From contig WGAX01000183.1 of the NCBI GenBank assembly GCA_015494595.1, forward strand, positions 1 through 42,878: a DNA stretch of 42,878 nt, read 5' to 3'. This document shows, one piece after another, positions 1-8,130 of the stretch. Under the pieces are notes generated by a model. It searched no databases and was not told the DNA's origin. It saw only the letters and a program-made list of their open reading frames with translations. Position numbers and translations under genes: made by a program. Every line of letters starts with the position of its first letter. Position 1 is the stretch's first letter. Source of the DNA: Nitratiruptor sp. (GTDB lineage: Bacteria > Campylobacterota > Campylobacteria > Campylobacterales > Nitratiruptoraceae).

Positions 1-675
1 ATCTACTATCTCTTTGGATAGACTCTCTAACTTCTCTTTAATCTCTATACTATGACGATGTTTTAAAGGATTGTAAGCAAAAATATTCTCATTAATAGTA
101 ACAAAATGGCTCTTTTGGGAGCACTTCTTACCAGCTCCACTTACACCACTTTTGGCATCTATCATTAAAGGGTAACCTAAATCAAGATAGGGTAAAAAAG
201 GGATAACAGCCAGAAGCGTAGCGGTAGGATAGCAGCCTGGATTTGCAACTAAAGAGGCTTTTTCTATTTTTTCTCGATTTATCTCAGGTAGACCATAGAC
301 TGCATCCTCTAAATGCTGAGAATCTGTATGCTTGGTATAAAAAGCTTCGTAGTTTTCAAGCTTGAGTCGATAATCTGCAGAGAGATCCACTACTTTCACC
401 CCAGCTTCAACCAGAGGCTTAGCTACTTGCATAGCGCTTTTGTGAGGCAAAGCCAAAAAAGCCAAATCACACCGTTGTATAATTACCTCAATATCTGTTT
501 TTTGCACAACTTCATCAAACACCTGCCTCAAGGCTGGATAAAGAGAGCTTATTTGCTCCCCTCCTTCACTACTAGATATATAAGCAATTTCAAAATAGGG
601 GTGATTGAGTAAAATTTTAATAAGCTCAACCCCCGTATAGCCGCTAGCGCCAACAACTGCTACTTTATACTTCAT
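1..675 (-). CDS. argC: N-acetyl-gamma-glutamyl-phosphate reductase, C-terminus outside window
   Basis: Reduces N-acetylglutamyl phosphate to the semialdehyde in arginine biosynthesis (cytoplasm, NADPH-dependent). Reading the minus strand from the ATG at 673-675 gives 225 codons with no stop up to the window edge. The N-terminus is a Rossmann fold with the VVGASGYTG nucleotide-binding loop (about residues 7-15), and NPGCYPTA holds the catalytic cysteine at about residue 148. The family is about 340 residues long, so roughly the last third lies beyond base 1. It starts 2 bp after the greA stop, so the two are probably co-transcribed. Confidence is high; only the missing end is unknown. Confidence 0.95.
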   Translation of the reverse strand, partial: MKYKVAVVGASGYTGVELIKILLNHPYFEIAYISSSEGGEQISSLYPALRQVFDEVVQKTDIEVIIQRCDLAFLALPHKSAMQVAKPLVEAGVKVVDLSADYRLKLENYEAFYTKHTDSQHLEDAVYGLPEINREKIEKASLVANPGCYPTATLLAVIPFLPYLDLGYPLMIDAKSGVSGAGKKCSQKSHFVTINENIFAYNPLKHRHSIEIKEKLESLSKEIVD

Positions 676-677
676 AG

Positions 678-1169
678 CTACTTCTCAAAATCAATTGGTT
701 TGTAGTAGATCTCTAATACCTCAAAATCGATCTCCCCCTTTGGCAGCTTCACTCTAATCTCATCCCCCTCCTCTTTGCCCAAAAGCTGACGCGCAAGAGG
801 GGTGTTATAAGAGATAAGCCCATGCTCTGGATTGCTCTCGGTTGAGCCAACTATAGTGTATTCAATCTCCTCATCCTCTTCAAGATCTAGCAGCTTCACC
901 GTTGAGCCAAATCCAACTTTGGTATGAGGAAGTTTTGAGGGATCAATCACCTGCGCTCTTGCTAAAAGATCTGAAAGCTCAGCAAGTCTTGCATCAATAA
1001 AGGCTAGACGCTCTTTTGCAGCGTGATACTCTGCATTCTCCCTTAAATCTCCATGCTCTTTTGCTCTTTCAATCTCTTCTACAACTTTTGGGCGCTCCTC
1101 TTTAAGCGCCTCAAACTCTTGTTGAATTTTTCTGTATCCAAACTCCGTCATAGGCTCTTTGTTTTCCAT
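678..1169 (-). CDS. greA: Transcription elongation factor GreA
   Basis: Rescues backtracked RNA polymerase by stimulating cleavage of the nascent RNA. The product is 163 residues, the normal GreA length. It has an N-terminal antiparallel coiled coil (about residues 10-80, with the acidic tip in the DLRENAEYHAAKE segment) and a C-terminal FKBP-like domain ending around the LPKGEIDFEVLEI stretch. The open frame extends 29 codons further upstream to 1256, but that extension crosses the promoter and the divergent lpxB start. The ATG at 1167-1169 has an AAGGA ribosome site and matches the family N-terminus (MENKEPMTEFGY), so I chose it. It lies just upstream of argC. Confidence 0.95.
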   Translation of the reverse strand: MENKEPMTEFGYRKIQQEFEALKEERPKVVEEIERAKEHGDLRENAEYHAAKERLAFIDARLAELSDLLARAQVIDPSKLPHTKVGFGSTVKLLDLEEDEEIEYTIVGSTESNPEHGLISYNTPLARQLLGKEEGDEIRVKLPKGEIDFEVLEIYYKPIDFEK

Positions 1170-1189
1170 ACCGTCTAGTCCTTTTTTGC

Positions 1190-1195
1190 TATAAT
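1190..1195 (+). promoter_or_regulatory. -10 box for the lpxB operon
   Basis: TATAAT in the context TTTTTTGCTATAAT, an extended -10 (TGnTATAAT), with an upstream T-rich tract typical of epsilonproteobacterial sigma-70 promoters. The predicted start of transcription is about 1202, giving a leader of about 17 nt to the lpxB ATG at 1219. Confidence 0.65.
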
Positions 1196-1199
1196 TATA
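1194..1199 (-). promoter_or_regulatory. -10 box for greA-argC
   Basis: TATAAT on the minus strand, inside the 14-bp perfect palindrome GCTATAATTATAGC (1188-1201). It is preceded by TTGC-type AT-rich sequence and lies 25 bp before the greA ATG. It overlaps the plus-strand -10 of lpxB. Confidence 0.6.
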
Positions 1200-1218
1200 G
1201 CAACTTTTGGGAGTGTTA

Positions 1219-2226
1219 ATGAATATTTTAATAAGCGCTTTTGAAAAATCTGCCAACCTGCATCTAGCTCATCTACTGCCCCTTTTAGAGTATAAGCCTA
1301 TAGGTATCTTTAATAAAAGTCTTGGAGATCCAATTGTAGATCTGCAATCCCTCTCAGTTATGGGATTTGTAGATGTGTTTAAAAAGATCCCCTTTTTTTT
1401 AGATCTTAAAAAGCAGATGGTGGAGCTAGCAGACAAAGCCCAAAAGGTGCTCTTAATAGATGCTAGCGGTTTTAATCTGCCCCTAGCAAAAGCTATAAAA
1501 AAGCGCTATCCCGACAAAGAGATTATCTACTACATTCTCCCCCAAGCCTGGGCATGGCGCAGAGGTAGGATTAAGACAATCCAAAAATATGTGGACAAAG
1601 CCCTCTCTATCTTGCCCTTTGAGCCTGAGTATTACGATAAAAACTACAATATCAAATATGTGGGACATCCTCTATTGGATGAGATTCCAGCATTTAAAAA
1701 AAGAGTAGTCAAAAGCGATAAAGTTGTCTTTATGCCTGGCAGTAGAGTTGGTGAAATCAAGGCCCTTATGCCAATCTTTAGGGAGGTTAGAAAAAAGATA
1801 GACAAAGAGGCGCTTCTAGTAATACCCTCTCATTTAGAGCCTTCAATGTATGGAGATATTAGCGGCTTTACTCCTACAACCAACGCGTATGAAGCCCTTT
1901 TGCAAAGTGAATTTGCCTTTATCTGTAGCGGCACGGCTACTTTGGAAGCCTCTCTTATTGGCACGCCTCTAGCTCTATGCTATATCGCTAAACCAATAGA
2001 TTACTTCATTGCAAAACATTTTGCCCATATTGATAAAGTAGGTTTAGCAAATATTATGCTAGGCAATATGCATCCAGAGTTTTTGCAAGATGAAGTTACA
2101 GTAGAAAATCTCTTACAAGCTTATAAAAGCGCAAATCCTCAAGAGTTTTTAGAAAAATCTTTTGCTCTTAGGCACTACCTTAAGCATGGCAGTGCAAAAA
2201 ACGCAGCAAGAGAAATAAATGGATAG
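1219..2226 (+). CDS. lpxB: Lipid-A-disaccharide synthase
   Basis: Glycosyltransferase (GT19) that joins UDP-2,3-diacylglucosamine and lipid X to form the lipid A disaccharide at the inner face of the cytoplasmic membrane. The product is 335 residues. The N-terminus NILISAFEKSANLH is the family signature, and MPGSRVGEIKALMPIF (about residue 170) and CSGTATLEASLIGTP (about residue 235) form the nucleotide-sugar site. A TTG twelve bases upstream is also in frame, but the ATG at 1219 has the GGGAG site and the conserved start. It is the first gene of a ten-gene overlapping plus-strand run; the next gene begins 8 bp before its stop. Confidence 0.96.
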   Translation: MNILISAFEKSANLHLAHLLPLLEYKPIGIFNKSLGDPIVDLQSLSVMGFVDVFKKIPFFLDLKKQMVELADKAQKVLLIDASGFNLPLAKAIKKRYPDKEIIYYILPQAWAWRRGRIKTIQKYVDKALSILPFEPEYYDKNYNIKYVGHPLLDEIPAFKKRVVKSDKVVFMPGSRVGEIKALMPIFREVRKKIDKEALLVIPSHLEPSMYGDISGFTPTTNAYEALLQSEFAFICSGTATLEASLIGTPLALCYIAKPIDYFIAKHFAHIDKVGLANIMLGNMHPEFLQDEVTVENLLQAYKSANPQEFLEKSFALRHYLKHGSAKNAAREING

Positions 2227-3124
2227 TTTCAAGGCTGTCTTTTTTGTCTACTGTTTTATCCTCATCGGCTTTGTTACAAAAAAGATCTTTAAAGAGAGGG
2301 TAGATGAAAAGAGCCTTGTTATTCTCTCGGTTTACATTTTTCAGCCCTTTTTAACTTTTTGGGGATTGCTAAAAAAACAGATAGATTTTGATCTGGCTCT
2401 TTCGCCCTTTATCTTTTTTGCTCTGGGTCTGTTTATTATTGGCATTAATTACTTTTTAGCCAAACTACTCTTTAACGATCAAAAAGATCGATCAATTTTC
2501 ATCGTCTCTTCAGTCATTGGCAATACGGGCAATCTTGGCGTGCCACTAGGCATTGCACTATTTGGTGAAGTGAGCCTGCCATATACCACCATTATCAACC
2601 TTGCTAATGTCTTTATGGTCTACAGTTTTGGAGCATACTTCTATTCTAGAGGCAGCTTTGATGTAAAAAGCTCCATCATCAACACTATCAAACTCCCTAT
2701 TCTTTGGTTTGCCCTTTTAGCAATTGTGCTCAATCTGCAGGGTTTTCACCCCAATAAACATCTAGATCTCTTTTTGCAGATGGGAGCATTTAGCGCTATT
2801 GTGATACAGCTGCTTATATTTGGTTTTTATCTAGCTAAAATTCATCCCCAATTTCTAGACAAAAAGCTCATTATTGCAGTAAGTATAATGAAATTTGTTA
2901 CACTACCTCTGATTGCCTACATCTTTTTAAAGTTTCTGCCTTTGCAAGAGCTTAACAAAAAGATTTTATTTATGGAGATTATGATGCCTTTGGCAGTAGC
3001 CAATGTGAATTTGGCAGCTCTGTATCGGTGCAAAGAGCTGGTAGTTACTGCCCTTATTTTTATTACAACCCTGCTTTTTATTCCACTTTTACCCATCTAT
3101 ATTACAATAATTGAGAGGATTTGA
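2219..3124 (+). CDS. AEC-family membrane permease
   Basis: A 301-residue integral membrane protein with about ten hydrophobic segments, matching the auxin efflux carrier (AEC) family of bacterial permeases. Family-like features are the N-terminal half followed by the SVIGNTGNLGVPLGIALFG segment (about residues 95-113), where AEC proteins have a discontinuous helix with Asn/Gly/Pro, and the repeated fold in the C-terminal half. The substrate cannot be read from sequence; characterised relatives move organic anions. The start overlaps lpxB by 8 bp, and the stop TGA overlaps the surE ATG (TGATG), so it is translated as part of the operon. Confidence 0.85.
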   Translation: MDSFKAVFFVYCFILIGFVTKKIFKERVDEKSLVILSVYIFQPFLTFWGLLKKQIDFDLALSPFIFFALGLFIIGINYFLAKLLFNDQKDRSIFIVSSVIGNTGNLGVPLGIALFGEVSLPYTTIINLANVFMVYSFGAYFYSRGSFDVKSSIINTIKLPILWFALLAIVLNLQGFHPNKHLDLFLQMGAFSAIVIQLLIFGFYLAKIHPQFLDKKLIIAVSIMKFVTLPLIAYIFLKFLPLQELNKKILFMEIMMPLAVANVNLAALYRCKELVVTALIFITTLLFIPLLPIYITIIERI

Positions 3125-3900
3125 TGAAAGAGATCTTAATAACAAATGATGATGGATTTGAGTCTTTAGGATTAAGCGCACTTATTGAGGCTATGCGAAA
3201 ACTTGGCAATGTGACAGTAGTGGTGCCAGCTAGTGAAAAGAGTGCCTGCGGACATAGTCTTACACTTACAAAGCCTCTGCGATTTATAGAGATTGAGGAT
3301 AATTTTTACAAACTTGAAGATGGCACGCCAAGCGATTGTATCTATTTGGCTCTGCACGCACTCTATCCAGAGAATAAAAGACCCGATTTAGTGGTAAGCG
3401 GTATCAATAGAGGCGCAAATATGGGAGAGGATATTACCTACTCTGGCACGGTGGCAGGAGCGATGGAGGCAGCCTTATATGATATACCCTCTTTTGCCAT
3501 TAGCCAGGTGTGCAACAGTAACTGCGAGCAGATGGAGCTTACTATCGGTTATTCCAATGCTAAAAAAGTGGCTTTTGAGATTGCAAAAAAGATTTTGCAA
3601 GAGGGCTTTCCTCTTGGCAAAAGAAAGCTTTTAAATATCAATATTCCTCCTACAAAAGAGATTAAAGGCTACAAAATCACAAAAGCTGGATTTAGACTCT
3701 ATGCAAATGAGGCACACCTGCACAGAAATCCAAGAGGGCTGGAGTATTGGTGGCTGGGACTGCATCCACTTGAGTGGGTGCCAAGTGAGCAAAGAGATTG
3801 CGATTTTGAAGCAGTTGCAAATGGTTATGTCTCTATTACTCCTATTAAAGCAGATCTCACTGCATATGAAGAGATGCAAAAATTAAAGAGTTGGCTATGA
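3124..3900 (+). CDS. surE: 5'/3'-nucleotidase SurE
   Basis: Metal-dependent phosphatase acting on nucleoside monophosphates, associated with stationary-phase survival. The product is 258 residues. It begins with the ITNDDGF motif, whose two Asp (residues 9-10) bind the metal. SACGHSLTLT (about residues 40-49) and SGINRGANMGEDITYSGTVAGAMEA (about 90-114) complete the active site. A TTG codon three bases earlier is in frame, but the ATG overlapping the preceding stop is the likely start. The final TGA overlaps the next gene's ATG by one step (ATGA). Confidence 0.95.
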   Translation: MKEILITNDDGFESLGLSALIEAMRKLGNVTVVVPASEKSACGHSLTLTKPLRFIEIEDNFYKLEDGTPSDCIYLALHALYPENKRPDLVVSGINRGANMGEDITYSGTVAGAMEAALYDIPSFAISQVCNSNCEQMELTIGYSNAKKVAFEIAKKILQEGFPLGKRKLLNINIPPTKEIKGYKITKAGFRLYANEAHLHRNPRGLEYWWLGLHPLEWVPSEQRDCDFEAVANGYVSITPIKADLTAYEEMQKLKSWL

Positions 3901-4604
3901 GATTTGCTAGGTGTAGAGAGCTTTTTGGCAAAGATTTTGAAAAAATCTCTCAAGCAAAAGTATTAATTTTAGGAGTTGGAGGTGTGGGAAGTTTTACCCT
4001 TGATTGTCTGTATAGAAGCGGAATAAAAGATATTACTATTGTCGATTTTGACAGCTATGACATAACCAACCAAAATCGCCAAATCGGAAGCGAGCATATA
4101 GGTAAAATTAAAGTCGATGTACTTGCAAATCTCTATAAAGGAATAAAAAAGATTAATACAAAAATCGATAATGAGTGGGTAGAGCATTTTGATTTTTCGC
4201 CTTATGATATAGTTATTGATGCTATAGATGATATGGGGGCAAAAGTAGCCATTGCCAAAAAGTGCGCCCCTAAACTTATCTCCTCAATGGGGAGTGCAAG
4301 AAAGTGTGATCCTACAAAGATAGAGGCAGCCTCTATCTGGAAAACCTATGGTGATCCCTTTGCTAAAAAGCTTCGCTACGAGCTAAAAAAGAGCGGTTTT
4401 AAGGGAGATTTTTTGGCAATTTTCAGCCCAGAAGCGCCAAGATGCAGCACAAAGGGAAGCTTTGTGGGAGTAACAGGAAGCTTTGGTCTAGCTATATGCG
4501 CAAAAGCGATTGAAAGAGTAGTTAATGCAAGAAGTAGCCATTGTCATACCTCTATACAACGAAGAGAAAGTAGTACGCCAGACTCTCCTGGAGCTAAGAG
4601 ATAA
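3897..4604 (+). CDS. ThiF-family E1-like enzyme, probable tRNA threonylcarbamoyladenosine dehydratase
   Basis: 235 residues with an adenylating ThiF/MoeB/UBA1 fold. The VLILGVGGVGSF nucleotide loop is near residue 25, followed by the VDFDSYDITNQNRQ segment with its Asp and Asn-Arg-Gln motif near residues 50-65, and then DAIDDM and an SSMGSARKCDPTKI stretch. This layout fits TcdA (CsdL), which cyclises t6A37 in tRNA to ct6A using ATP. The last 26 or so residues are basic, Ser-rich and encoded in the 80 bp shared with the following glycosyltransferase, so they may not be genuine. No CxxC zinc knuckle is evident, which fits TcdA better than MoeB. The exact substrate is inferred. Confidence 0.8.
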   Translation: MRFARCRELFGKDFEKISQAKVLILGVGGVGSFTLDCLYRSGIKDITIVDFDSYDITNQNRQIGSEHIGKIKVDVLANLYKGIKKINTKIDNEWVEHFDFSPYDIVIDAIDDMGAKVAIAKKCAPKLISSMGSARKCDPTKIEAASIWKTYGDPFAKKLRYELKKSGFKGDFLAIFSPEAPRCSTKGSFVGVTGSFGLAICAKAIERVVNARSSHCHTSIQRRESSTPDSPGAKR

Positions 4605-5205
4605 GCGTCCAGATGATGCTATCATTGTGATAGATGATGGCTCAAGAGATAGAAGCTACGAGCAAGCCTGTATACAAGGCGTCTATCTTCTCTCTCATCT
4701 TGTCAATCTTGGGCAAGGAGCAGCCCTACAAACAGGTATAGAGTTTGCCAGAAAACTTGGATGCAAATATGTAGTTACATTTGATGCAGATGGACAGCAC
4801 TGCGCAGATGATATAGAAAAGTTCATAGAGATTTTAAGAAGAGATGAAGCAGATATAGTCCTTTGCTCTAGATTTTTAGGCTCTGCCCTCAATATTCCTC
4901 CTTGTAGAAGATACTTCTTGCGCTTTGCAGCTCTTATTGAGCAGATTTTAACAGGACTCAAACTTACAGATGTCCATAATGGCTTTAGAGCAATTAATAT
5001 AGCTAAATTTCCAACATTTGCCATTAGCCAAAACCGTATGTCTCACGCTTCAGAAATCATTGATCTCATAAAACATCTTAAAATGCGCTATGTAGAAAAG
5101 CCCTGTACCATTCGCTACAGTACATATTCACTTCGTAAAGGGCAATCAATGATTAATAGTATTAATATACTTTTTGAGTTTATTTTAGGAAAGGCTATTA
5201 AATGA
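4525..5205 (+). CDS. Family 2 glycosyltransferase, polyprenyl-phosphate sugar transferase type
   Basis: 226 residues with a GT-A fold. IPLYNEEKVV (residues 8-17), the VIDDGSRD nucleotide-sugar loop (about 34-41), DADGQH (about 87-92, the metal-binding DxD) and a DVHNGFRA acceptor motif (about 149-156) are typical of dolichyl/polyprenyl-phosphate mannose or glucose synthases (DPM1/DPG-like). It has no C-terminal membrane helices; the next gene encodes a small DUF2304 membrane protein, and this pair is common in bacteria. It overlaps the previous frame by 80 bp and the next by 4 bp. It probably loads a sugar onto a lipid carrier for envelope glycan synthesis; the sugar is unknown. Confidence 0.88.
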   Translation: MQEVAIVIPLYNEEKVVRQTLLELRDKRPDDAIIVIDDGSRDRSYEQACIQGVYLLSHLVNLGQGAALQTGIEFARKLGCKYVVTFDADGQHCADDIEKFIEILRRDEADIVLCSRFLGSALNIPPCRRYFLRFAALIEQILTGLKLTDVHNGFRAINIAKFPTFAISQNRMSHASEIIDLIKHLKMRYVEKPCTIRYSTYSLRKGQSMINSINILFEFILGKAIK

Positions 5206-5531
5206 TAGTAATCAAAATCTTTTTGATTCTCATCTTAAGCATTGTCTTTTTACTTCTAGCACTCTCTAGCAGATTTCGCACCTACCAGCGCCTTATTATT
5301 GTGGCATTTTACATTTTATTATCATTTTTAATCATTTTTCCTCAAAAAGCAGATAAAATCGCAGCCTTTTTTGGAATTGGGAGAGGCGTAGACCTTATTA
5401 TCTATCTATCTATTGCCATTTTATCTCTTATCGTAGCTATTTTGTATGCCAAAGTTAAAATGAATGAGCGAGCTCTTACAAAAATTATACGCACACTTGC
5501 TATAATGCAAGCCAAAAAGTGTCATGAATAG
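5202..5531 (+). CDS. DUF2304 small membrane protein
   Basis: 109 residues with three hydrophobic segments (about residues 3-22, 29-46 and 64-84) and a basic, probably cytoplasmic C-terminal tail. Size, topology and position directly after a GT2 gene fit the DUF2304 family, thought to anchor or assist the neighbouring transferase. It is tied to the GT2 gene by an ATGA overlap, and its end overlaps the next gene by 8 bp. The family has no proven biochemical activity. Confidence 0.75.
   Translation: MIVIKIFLILILSIVFLLLALSSRFRTYQRLIIVAFYILLSFLIIFPQKADKIAAFFGIGRGVDLIIYLSIAILSLIVAILYAKVKMNERALTKIIRTLAIMQAKKCHE
5501..5506 (+). promoter_or_regulatory. Possible internal promoter ahead of the acyltransferase gene
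   Basis: CTTGCTATAATGCAAG holds a perfect extended -10 (TGCTATAAT) inside the DUF2304 coding end, 18 bp before the start codon at 5524. It is the same motif as at the lpxB and 6S promoters. No -35 is recognisable. Confidence 0.4.
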
Positions 5532-6408
5532 AGTCTACTCAAAAGAGCTGATTCAGAGCTGGAAACAGGCTCTTATTGACACCTATGGATTTGAAGAGTA
5601 TATGGACTTTTTAATACAACCCACATTTACTAACACCTATCTTACATATCTACCCCATATCAACTATACTGACAGAGAAAGAGATAACATAGCAGATCTG
5701 TTAGAGCTTGCAAAAGAGAGCAATTACCAAATACGCATCCTCAATTTTGCCTACAAAGATTTCAAAGAGTTTGATACTGTTACACTGCGTCTCAATGTGA
5801 AAGGGTGCAAAAATGCCCAAGATCTTAAAAAGATGTACAAAAAATTGGCTAAGAGATCTATTAACAGAGATAAAAGAAAATATCATCTTACCATTAAAAG
5901 AAATAACGATATTGAGCTCTTTTATGCTATTATCTCTTCAATCTATAAAGATCACGGTACACCAATTTTTCCAAAAGAGCTTTTAGTAAACCTCAAAAAG
6001 TATATGGAGCACAATCTCAATTTTCATATCTTCTATGATAAAAAGGAGCCAATTGGAGGCTTTATGAGCTTTTTTGATAATAAAATTTTAACATTTCAGA
6101 TGGGAGGCCTCCTAAAACAGTATAAAAAGATCTACTCCGGTTACTACTTGCAACATCTTCTTATTATAGAGAATATGGAAAATTTTGATATAGAAGTTGT
6201 CGATTTTGGACGATCTCCCTATAATGGAGGCACCTACTTTTTCAAAACCCGTTTTGGAGCAAAACCTGTAAAAATCGATATTCTCACAAATAGAACAAAA
6301 AATATCTATCAAACCTACTCTTTTGCCTCTGCAATATGGAAACGATTACCAAAATCTTTAGCAAATACCATTGGACCAAAAATTACCAAGTATTTAGTGG
6401 ATTTATGA
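5524..6408 (+). CDS. FemAB/GNAT-like acyl or aminoacyl transferase
   Basis: 294 soluble residues. The C-terminal half has the pattern of the FemAB-type GNAT fold: KKEPIGGFMSFF (about residues 175-188), a MGGLLKQYKKIYSGYYLQH segment (about 199-217), then VDFGRSPYNGGTYFFKTRFGAKP (about 237-259), which resembles the FDFGRS...GTYxFKxxFG signature of FemAB-related proteins in exopolysaccharide loci. These enzymes usually transfer an amino acid or acyl group to a glycan or peptidoglycan precursor. Being next to GT2, deacetylase and flippase-like genes suggests decoration of a surface glycan. Donor and acceptor are unknown. Confidence 0.7.
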   Translation: MNRVYSKELIQSWKQALIDTYGFEEYMDFLIQPTFTNTYLTYLPHINYTDRERDNIADLLELAKESNYQIRILNFAYKDFKEFDTVTLRLNVKGCKNAQDLKKMYKKLAKRSINRDKRKYHLTIKRNNDIELFYAIISSIYKDHGTPIFPKELLVNLKKYMEHNLNFHIFYDKKEPIGGFMSFFDNKILTFQMGGLLKQYKKIYSGYYLQHLLIIENMENFDIEVVDFGRSPYNGGTYFFKTRFGAKPVKIDILTNRTKNIYQTYSFASAIWKRLPKSLANTIGPKITKYLVDL

Positions 6409-7337
6409 AAACATTTCTAAAACTCTCTATCACCATTTTTATCATCTATTGGCTTTTTAAAGATGTAGATTTCTCTCTCCTACTGAAAACTTTGCAAAAT
6501 CTTCACCCCTTTGGCATCTGTGCAACCTTGTTAGCAGTTTTTTTGAGCGATCTTCTTATATCTTTTCGCTGGTACTATTTAAGCCAATATACACACCCCT
6601 TTGTAAGCACTCTTGAAGCCACTATGCTAGCCTTTTTTCTTAATATCTTTGCACCTGCTAAATTAGGGGATTTGGTAAAAATCTACTATCTGCATAAAAA
6701 AGATAGTAAAGACCCAAAACACTCCTCCTCTCTTTTTTTAATAGAGCGATTTTTTGATGTAATCCTCCTTGCATTGCTGATTACTTTTAGTACCCTTTTT
6801 ATTTTTCCCAATACCATTGCGCTTTTTCTTAGTCTCTCTCTTTTGGCTCTTATTGGATGCACAATTTTTATACTTCTCCATAGAAAAATACTTCATACAC
6901 TCCTCTTTTTCGTAAAAATAAAAAAGATTCGGCGCCTACTTTTTCATATTGCTCAAGCAATCCAAAGCAACCTGACTCCCAAAAGAGCACTCACTACATT
7001 TTTCTTAACCCTTGCAGTATGGATGGGATATTACCTCAATAATTTTATATTTTTTCTTTTTACCACCGATTTTGATCTCAATTTTCAGCAGATCTTCACC
7101 GCTTCCACCCTCGCTTTTGCCGTCTCTGCCATTCCTTTAACACCAGGAGGTATTGGCACATTTCAAGCTGCTTTTATCCTTACGCTTGGATGGTATGGAA
7201 TCGGTAAAGAGGAGGCACTGGGAGCATCAACTGTTTTACAGCTACTCTACATTTTACCCGCTACTCTTTTTAGTATCTATCTTTTTATAACCAAAGACTT
7301 TTTAGGAAAAAAAGATGTATCTACCAAATATATATAA
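6405..7337 (+). CDS. LPG-synthase-type membrane protein (UPF0104/AglD-like)
   Basis: 310 residues from the ATG at 6405, which overlaps the preceding stop as ATGA. A longer in-frame start at 6336 would create a 73-bp overlap and a non-conserved basic leader, so I rejected it. There are about eight membrane helices. The loop FFLNIFAPAKLGDLVKIYYL (about residues 74-93) followed by LIERFFDVILLALL (about 111-124) and the late AIPLTPGGIGTFQAAF motif (about 243-258) are hallmarks of the lysylphosphatidylglycerol synthase transmembrane family, whose members move lipids or lipid-linked sugars. There is no soluble aminoacyl transferase domain. It probably handles a lipid-linked intermediate made by the GT2 enzyme. 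Confidence 0.8.
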   Translation: MKTFLKLSITIFIIYWLFKDVDFSLLLKTLQNLHPFGICATLLAVFLSDLLISFRWYYLSQYTHPFVSTLEATMLAFFLNIFAPAKLGDLVKIYYLHKKDSKDPKHSSSLFLIERFFDVILLALLITFSTLFIFPNTIALFLSLSLLALIGCTIFILLHRKILHTLLFFVKIKKIRRLLFHIAQAIQSNLTPKRALTTFFLTLAVWMGYYLNNFIFFLFTTDFDLNFQQIFTASTLAFAVSAIPLTPGGIGTFQAAFILTLGWYGIGKEEALGASTVLQLLYILPATLFSIYLFITKDFLGKKDVSTKYI

Positions 7338-8130
7338 AACCTCCCCTTTGTGGCTTACAATAGATATTGAGGAGTTGGAGGATGCAAATTTTGGTATTAC
7401 ACCCAAAAAGAGGCTCCACATTGATTACGAAGCTCTTATAAAAAAGTGGGATAGACTCTGCAAAAAGCATCAACTTCTCTCTACTGCATTTGTATTAGGA
7501 AAATTTGCCAAAAAGTATCCCCATCTCATACAATATCTAGCCAATGCAGGACACGAAATAGCTTGCCACGGATTAAGGCATAAACTCATCTATACTATGC
7601 CGTTTGATACCTGGTATGAAGAGACAAAAGAGGCAAAAAAGATTTTAGAAGATATTACAGGAAGCAAGATAGAGGGATTTAGAGCCCCAAGCTGGAGTAT
7701 GCCTTTTCAAAAACGCTACTACGAGGCACTAGCAGAGTTAGGCTTTGCCTACTCATCCTCCTATTTTCCCTTTAAAACCTATATGTATGGTAATAGCATA
7801 GATCGTAAATTCCCTTTTATGATCACCACTACATCTGGTACTTTTATAGAGATTCCTATCCCTAAACACATTATCCCTTTTAGTGGTGGATTTTATATGC
7901 GCACCCTCCCCTTTTTCCTTATTCGCTACCTTTTTCATAATCTAATGAAGAGAGGAGTTAAACCGATAATCTACACACACCCCTATGAGCTTTTACCAAA
8001 CCTTTTTGGTAGATTCAGAAAGGATGTGCAATTCAATCTGCCCTATATTTTAACTTTTATAGCACTAGAGGATAGCTATAAGAGATTTGATACAATAGTG
8101 CAACTCTTTGGAAGGAAAGAGAATGTATAA
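7315..8130 (+). CDS. Polysaccharide deacetylase (carbohydrate esterase 4 fold)
   Basis: 271 residues with no signal peptide or membrane helix. LTIDIEELED (residues 14-23) supplies the catalytic/metal Asp17. ACHGLRHKL (about residues 82-90) carries the HxxxH zinc ligands. GFRAPSWSMP and IYTHPYEL near the C-terminus are motifs 3 and 5 of the NodB-like fold, so all key residues appear present. The layout matches the deacetylases (often with DUF3473) of exopolysaccharide loci. The ATG has an AGGA site and overlaps the previous gene by 23 bp. It could deacetylate a lipid-linked sugar in the cytoplasm, because no export signal is visible. Confidence 0.87.
   Translation: MYLPNIYKTSPLWLTIDIEELEDANFGITPKKRLHIDYEALIKKWDRLCKKHQLLSTAFVLGKFAKKYPHLIQYLANAGHEIACHGLRHKLIYTMPFDTWYEETKEAKKILEDITGSKIEGFRAPSWSMPFQKRYYEALAELGFAYSSSYFPFKTYMYGNSIDRKFPFMITTTSGTFIEIPIPKHIIPFSGGFYMRTLPFFLIRYLFHNLMKRGVKPIIYTHPYELLPNLFGRFRKDVQFNLPYILTFIALEDSYKRFDTIVQLFGRKENV

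Noticed and set aside
313..612. 99-residue plus-strand frame
   Set aside because: It is antisense to argC and has no family features or ribosome site.
1170..1256. 29-residue extension of GreA
   Set aside because: It would run through the divergent promoter into lpxB; the family start is at 1169.
6336..6404. Earlier start for the LPG-synthase-like gene
   Set aside because: It needs a 73-bp overlap; the ATGA junction at 6405 fits the rest of the operon and gives a start right before the first helix.
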